Source: Rhizobium sp. L1K21
Lineage (GTDB): Bacteria; Pseudomonadota; Alphaproteobacteria; Rhizobiales; Rhizobiaceae
Direction of reading: 5' to 3'
Assembly: GCF_024055895.1 (NCBI RefSeq)
Contig: NZ_JAMXLE010000003.1
Location: 124,001 to 188,000 of the forward strand
Length of the DNA: 64,000 bases
Part shown: positions 59,998-64,000 of the stretch, one piece after another
How positions within the stretch are numbered: position 1 is the first letter of the stretch
How the letters are laid out: every line of letters begins with the position of its first letter
Program-made: the position numbers and the translations under genes
The notes under the pieces: model-generated
What the model saw: the letters and a program-made list of their open reading frames with translations, nothing else
What the model was told of the DNA's origin: nothing
Databases searched by the model: none

Positions 59998-61020
59998 GTG
60001 GCGCGCGAAAAGAGGCCAGCCAACGGCGGAAACGTGACTGCGGACGATGTGGCTGCCGCAGCCGGCGTGTCGCGCTGGACAGTGGGGCGCGCCTTCAGGA
60101 AAGACGCCTCCATCTCGTCAAAGGCGCGTCAGAAGGTCATGATGGCCGCCGAAAGTCTTGGTTATGTGCCGGACCTTCGCGCAGCCAGCCTCGCCTCGGA
60201 TCGCTCAAATCTGGTGGCCCTTCTGATCGACGATTTCGCCAATCCGCACAAACTGGTGATGATGGAGCGTCTGACGCGGATCCTGCGGCGCACCGGCTGG
60301 GATATCCTGCTGGTCAACACACTCGACAAGGACGATGCAGGGCACGCCTTCCTCAATGCAAACCAGAGGCGCGTGGATGCGGTCATTCTCATCGGCATCC
60401 AGTTTGATGATGATGTGGTTGATGCGGCCCTGCATGCGCGCCGCTTCCACAAACTGATCATCTTTGCGCGCGACTCCAAGAACCCCAATACGATTTCAAT
60501 CGCCGTGGACGATATCCACGCCATGAAGGAAATCGCCAATTATGTGCATGAGCGGGGCTATCGCAAGCCGATGTTTCTGGCCGGTCCCCGCACGCATTCC
60601 GCCCACCTTCTGCGCAAGGAGACCTTCGTGGATTATTGGCAGCAGCATTTCGGCGCAGAGCCGGAAACAGAGGCTGTGGTCGCCTATGACCCCGCGCTAG
60701 CCGCCGAAATTGTCACCAAGGCGCTGGTTGGACGCCCACGCGACCAGATGCCGGATATTATTGTCTGTGAAAACGATGCGCTGGCCATGGGCGCAATTGA
60801 CGTCATTCGCCACAAGCTTGGTCTGCGCATACCCGATGACATCGCCGTCACAGGCTTTGATGATGTGCCGGGGGCAGCCAGCCCCAACTATCGCCTGACG
60901 ACCTATCGCCAGCCTTTGACCGCGATGGCCGAATATCTGGTCGAAGTTCTCGAAAGCGACGAGGATAACAATCTCGACCGCAAGTTCCTGGGAACACTCA
61001 TTCCGCGCGAAAGCGCCTGA
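59998..61020 (+). CDS. LacI-family transcriptional regulator of the inositol operon
   Basis: A 340-residue repressor. The helix-turn-helix and hinge are VTADDVAAAAGVSRWTVGRA, then ARQKVMMAAESLGYVPDLRA. The ribose-binding-protein-like core has LVALLIDDFANPH, RVDAVILIGIQF, IVCENDALAMGAIDVI and VTGFDDVPGAASPNYRLTT. I place the start at the GTG at 59998, with CCAGGAGGAAAGCTGC just upstream; the longer open frame passes through the operator palindromes. Divergent from iolG. Effector probably an inositol catabolite; inferred. Confidence 0.88.
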   Translation: MAREKRPANGGNVTADDVAAAAGVSRWTVGRAFRKDASISSKARQKVMMAAESLGYVPDLRAASLASDRSNLVALLIDDFANPHKLVMMERLTRILRRTGWDILLVNTLDKDDAGHAFLNANQRRVDAVILIGIQFDDDVVDAALHARRFHKLIIFARDSKNPNTISIAVDDIHAMKEIANYVHERGYRKPMFLAGPRTHSAHLLRKETFVDYWQQHFGAEPETEAVVAYDPALAAEIVTKALVGRPRDQMPDIIVCENDALAMGAIDVIRHKLGLRIPDDIAVTGFDDVPGAASPNYRLTTYRQPLTAMAEYLVEVLESDEDNNLDRKFLGTLIPRESA

Positions 61021-61052
61021 CAACGGCTCTCCGGTATCGATCTGAATACAAG

Positions 61053-61079
61053 AAAACCGGGGCGAACTTCTCGCCCCGG
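61053..61079 (-). terminator. Intrinsic terminator of the glycerol ABC operon
   Basis: CCGGGGCGA / TCGCCCCGG (61057-61065 with 61071-61079), 9-bp stem and 5-base loop, followed on the minus strand by UUUUCUUG. It lies 25 bases after the binding-protein stop and may also serve the convergent LacI-family gene. Confidence 0.75.
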
Positions 61080-61104
61080 CTCCGTGATCTTCAGGTCTGG
61101 AGAA

Positions 61105-62823
61105 TTACTTCTGCCAGCTCTTGATCAGTTCATCATAGGAAACGGTTTCGCCCTGCGGCTTCTCGTTTTCGATCTTGGCCTTTGGCGAACCGGGTTTGGA
61201 GAGCCATTCCTGCGGGTCAACCTGCGGGTTCAGCTTCGGACCGATATCGCCCTGTACGCCAGCACGCTCGAGACGCTCCATCACCTTTTCCTGATCGGCG
61301 CAAAGTGCATCAAGCGCCTCCTGCGGTGTTTTCGCACCCGACATGGCATCACCGATATTCTGCCACCACAGCTGAGCCAGCTTCGGATAGTCAGGAACGT
61401 TGGTGCCGGTTGGCGACCACTGCAGACGGGCCGGCGAGCGATAGAACTCGACCAGACCGCCAAGCTTGGGCGCGCGATCAGTGAAGTGCTGGCTGTTGAT
61501 CGTGGATTCACGAATGAAGGTCAGACCGACATCGGACTTCTTCACATCAACCGTCTTCGACGTCACGAACTGCGCGTAGAGCCATGCGGCCTTGGCGCGG
61601 TCGACCGGTGTCGACTTCATGAGCGTCCATGAACCCGCATCCTGGTAGCCGATCTTGGTGCCTTGCGTCCAATACACACCATGCGGGCTCGGTGCCATGC
61701 GCCACTTCGGCGTGCCGTCTTCGTTCATCACCGGCAGACCATCTTTTACCATATCGGCGGTGAAGGCCGTGTACCAGAACATCTGCTGGGCCACTTCACC
61801 CTGCGCAGGCACCGGACCGGCTTCGGAGAAGGTCATGCCTGCTGCTGCGGGCGGTGAGTACTTCTGAAGCCACTCGATCGCCTTTGACACGGCGTAGACA
61901 GCCGCTGGCGAGTTGGTTGCGCCGCCACGGTCCACGCAGGAACCGACAGGCTGGGACTGGTCGTTAACGCGGATACCCCATTCATCGACGGGAAGGCCGT
62001 TCGGCTCACCTTCATCGCCCATGCCGGCCATCGACATCCAGGCATCGGTGTAGCGCCAGCCGAGTGACGGGTCCTTCTTGCCGTAGTCCATATTGCCGTA
62101 AACGCTCTTTGGTCCGCCAGCGTACGACATGTCGCGACCAGTGAAGAATTCGGCGATATCCTCATAGGCCGACCAGTTGACCGGAACGCCGAGATCGTAA
62201 CCGTATTTCGCCTTGAAATCGGCTTTGGTCTTCTCGTCGTTAAACCAATCGTAGCGGAACCAGTAAAGGTTGGCGAACTGCTGGTCGGGCAGCTGGTAAA
62301 GCTTGCCATCCGGTGCGGTGGTGAAGGATGTGCCGATGAAGTCGGCAATGTCGAGCGTCGGACTGGTCACGTCCTTGCCATCGCCGTCCATCCAGTCGGT
62401 GAGGTTGCGGGCCTGCTGATAGCGCCAATGCGTGCCGATCAGGTCGGAGTCGTTGATGTAGGCATCGTAGATGTTTTCGCCCGACTGCATCTGCGTCTGC
62501 AGCTTTTCCACCACGTCGCCTTCGCCGATCAGATCGTGGGTGATCTTGATGCCGGTGATGGCAGAAAAGGCCGGAGCCAGAACCTTCGATTCATATTCAT
62601 GCGTGGTGATGGTTTCGGAAACAACCTTGATTTCCATACCTTCAAAAGGCTTGGCCGCATCAATGAACCATTGCATTTCCTTTTCCTGATCCGCGCGCGA
62701 CAGCGTGGACATGTCACCGATCTCGGTGTCCAGGAATTGCTTGGCCTCATCCATTCCCGCAAATGCGGTTCCGGTGAAAGCCAGCAGCATGACTGCTGTT
62801 GACGTTAAAAGATGCCTTCGCAT
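61105..62823 (-). CDS. glpV: Glycerol ABC transporter substrate-binding protein, GlpV-like
   Basis: Periplasmic protein of 572 residues. Signal peptide RRHLLTSTAVMLLAFTGTAF, cleavage near AFAGM. ETITTHEYESKVLAPAFSAI, DAYINDSDLIGTHWRYQQA, QFANLYWFRYDWFND and GLTFIRESTINSQHF match the long family-1 proteins of the GlpSTPQUV glycerol transporter described in Rhizobium leguminosarum. AACGGGAGGACACAATC precedes the ATG. It is the last gene of the operon, as in that system. Glycerol as ligand is inferred from the family and the DUF2160 neighbour. Confidence 0.82.
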   Translation of the reverse strand: MRRHLLTSTAVMLLAFTGTAFAGMDEAKQFLDTEIGDMSTLSRADQEKEMQWFIDAAKPFEGMEIKVVSETITTHEYESKVLAPAFSAITGIKITHDLIGEGDVVEKLQTQMQSGENIYDAYINDSDLIGTHWRYQQARNLTDWMDGDGKDVTSPTLDIADFIGTSFTTAPDGKLYQLPDQQFANLYWFRYDWFNDEKTKADFKAKYGYDLGVPVNWSAYEDIAEFFTGRDMSYAGGPKSVYGNMDYGKKDPSLGWRYTDAWMSMAGMGDEGEPNGLPVDEWGIRVNDQSQPVGSCVDRGGATNSPAAVYAVSKAIEWLQKYSPPAAAGMTFSEAGPVPAQGEVAQQMFWYTAFTADMVKDGLPVMNEDGTPKWRMAPSPHGVYWTQGTKIGYQDAGSWTLMKSTPVDRAKAAWLYAQFVTSKTVDVKKSDVGLTFIRESTINSQHFTDRAPKLGGLVEFYRSPARLQWSPTGTNVPDYPKLAQLWWQNIGDAMSGAKTPQEALDALCADQEKVMERLERAGVQGDIGPKLNPQVDPQEWLSKPGSPKAKIENEKPQGETVSYDELIKSWQK

Positions 62824-62861
62824 GATTGTGTCCTCCCGTTCATAGCGATTGCAGTTTTATG

Positions 62862-62883
62862 ATCGGGCAGTTGCCTGTCCGAT
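62862..62883 (-). other. Hairpin between glpU-like and glpV-like genes
   Basis: ATCGGGCAG / CTGTCCGAT (one G-U pair in RNA), 9-bp stem and TTGC-type loop, just after the DUF2160 gene. It may protect the downstream binding-protein message from decay. Confidence 0.35.
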
Positions 62884-62893
62884 ATTTCAAGCC

Positions 62894-63175
62894 TCAGACA
62901 AAGCGGAATACGCCAATTGCGTAGACCACAGACAAGGCAAGAGCCCACCAAAGGTTGGGCCCGACAAGACCCAGCCAAGCGAGATTGATGAACGCTGACC
63001 CGAGCAGCGATATGAAGAGACGATCGCCTCTGGTCGTCTCAAATCTCAAAATGCCCACGCGCGGATTGCCGCCAGGCGAGAAATATTCCCAAATTCCCAT
63101 ACTGGCGACGAGCGCGAAAATGACGATGAAGAAGATCGCGGTCGGCAGCGTCCATGCCATCCATGAAAAATCCAT
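62894..63175 (-). CDS. glpU: DUF2160 small membrane protein, GlpU-like
   Basis: A 93-residue protein with about three hydrophobic segments (TAIFFIVIFALVASMGIWEY, LFISLLGSAFINLAWLGLVG, WWALALSVVYAIGVFRF). The opening MDFSWMAWTLPTA and FSPGGNPRVGILRFETTRGD are typical of DUF2160. GlpU of the rhizobial glycerol transporter is this family; its function is unknown, perhaps an accessory membrane subunit. The ATG at 63175 follows GAGGGGGACCCG, 13 bases after the permease stop. Confidence 0.83.
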   Translation of the reverse strand: MDFSWMAWTLPTAIFFIVIFALVASMGIWEYFSPGGNPRVGILRFETTRGDRLFISLLGSAFINLAWLGLVGPNLWWALALSVVYAIGVFRFV

Positions 63176-63188
63176 AGTCGGGTCCCCC

Positions 63189-64000
<812 letters not shown>

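Overview
The window reads as a chromosomal (or chromid) stretch of an alphaproteobacterium, most likely order Hyphomicrobiales (Rhizobium/Agrobacterium/Brucella-like). The grounds are a glycerol ABC operon of the rhizobial glp type with the binding protein last, an inositol operon with a pentose/inositol-type ABC transporter, many solute-binding-protein transporters each paired with its own regulator, and moderately high GC with purine-rich Shine-Dalgarno sites. I see no rRNA, tRNA, CRISPR array, transposase, phage gene or plasmid origin. Species cannot be assigned from the sequence alone.

Region 1 (1-5576 and 14268-18978) is about polysaccharide or glycolipid synthesis. It has a TviB-type UDP-sugar dehydrogenase, two paralogous glycosyltransferase pairs (one GT28-like plus one GT4 enzyme each), a polysaccharide deacetylase, a methyltransferase and a UDP-glucuronate-4-epimerase-like enzyme. 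No flippase, polymerase or export gene is visible. Between the two halves lie an oligopeptide/oligosaccharide-type ABC operon (5596-11609) and a large MscS-family channel. The two are divergent from an intergenic region carrying four TATCAC/GTGATA hexamers.

Region 2 (18988-24453) is a compact catabolic unit of unknown substrate: an AroE-like dehydrogenase with altered substrate-site residues, a GntR regulator, a NitT/TauT-type ABC transporter and an FAD oxidoreductase. Region 3 (24609-37095) is mixed: a Kef-type antiporter, a new 59-residue membrane protein, an E. coli-type MurB, a SufR-like Fe-S regulator divergent from an iron superoxide dismutase, a three-subunit molybdenum hydroxylase followed by a MoaD/ThiS-like protein, a cupin, an amine-oxidase-type flavoprotein and a kinase/ATPase fusion.

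Region 4 (37231-48279) is a galactoside system. An ABC transporter, alpha-galactosidase (GH36), beta-galactosidase (GH42), KDGal kinase and KDPGal aldolase form one minus-strand operon, divergent from an IclR regulator and the transporter ATPase. Tandem 15-bp repeats lie over the promoter between them. Region 5 (48286-61020) is a complete myo-inositol uptake and catabolism operon: iolG, an ABC transporter, a second dehydrogenase, a two-domain IolC, iolD, iolE, iolB and a hydroxypyruvate-isomerase-like protein. It faces a LacI-family gene across two near-identical palindromes. Region 6 (61105-64000) is the 3' end of a glycerol-type ABC operon, cut by the window edge.
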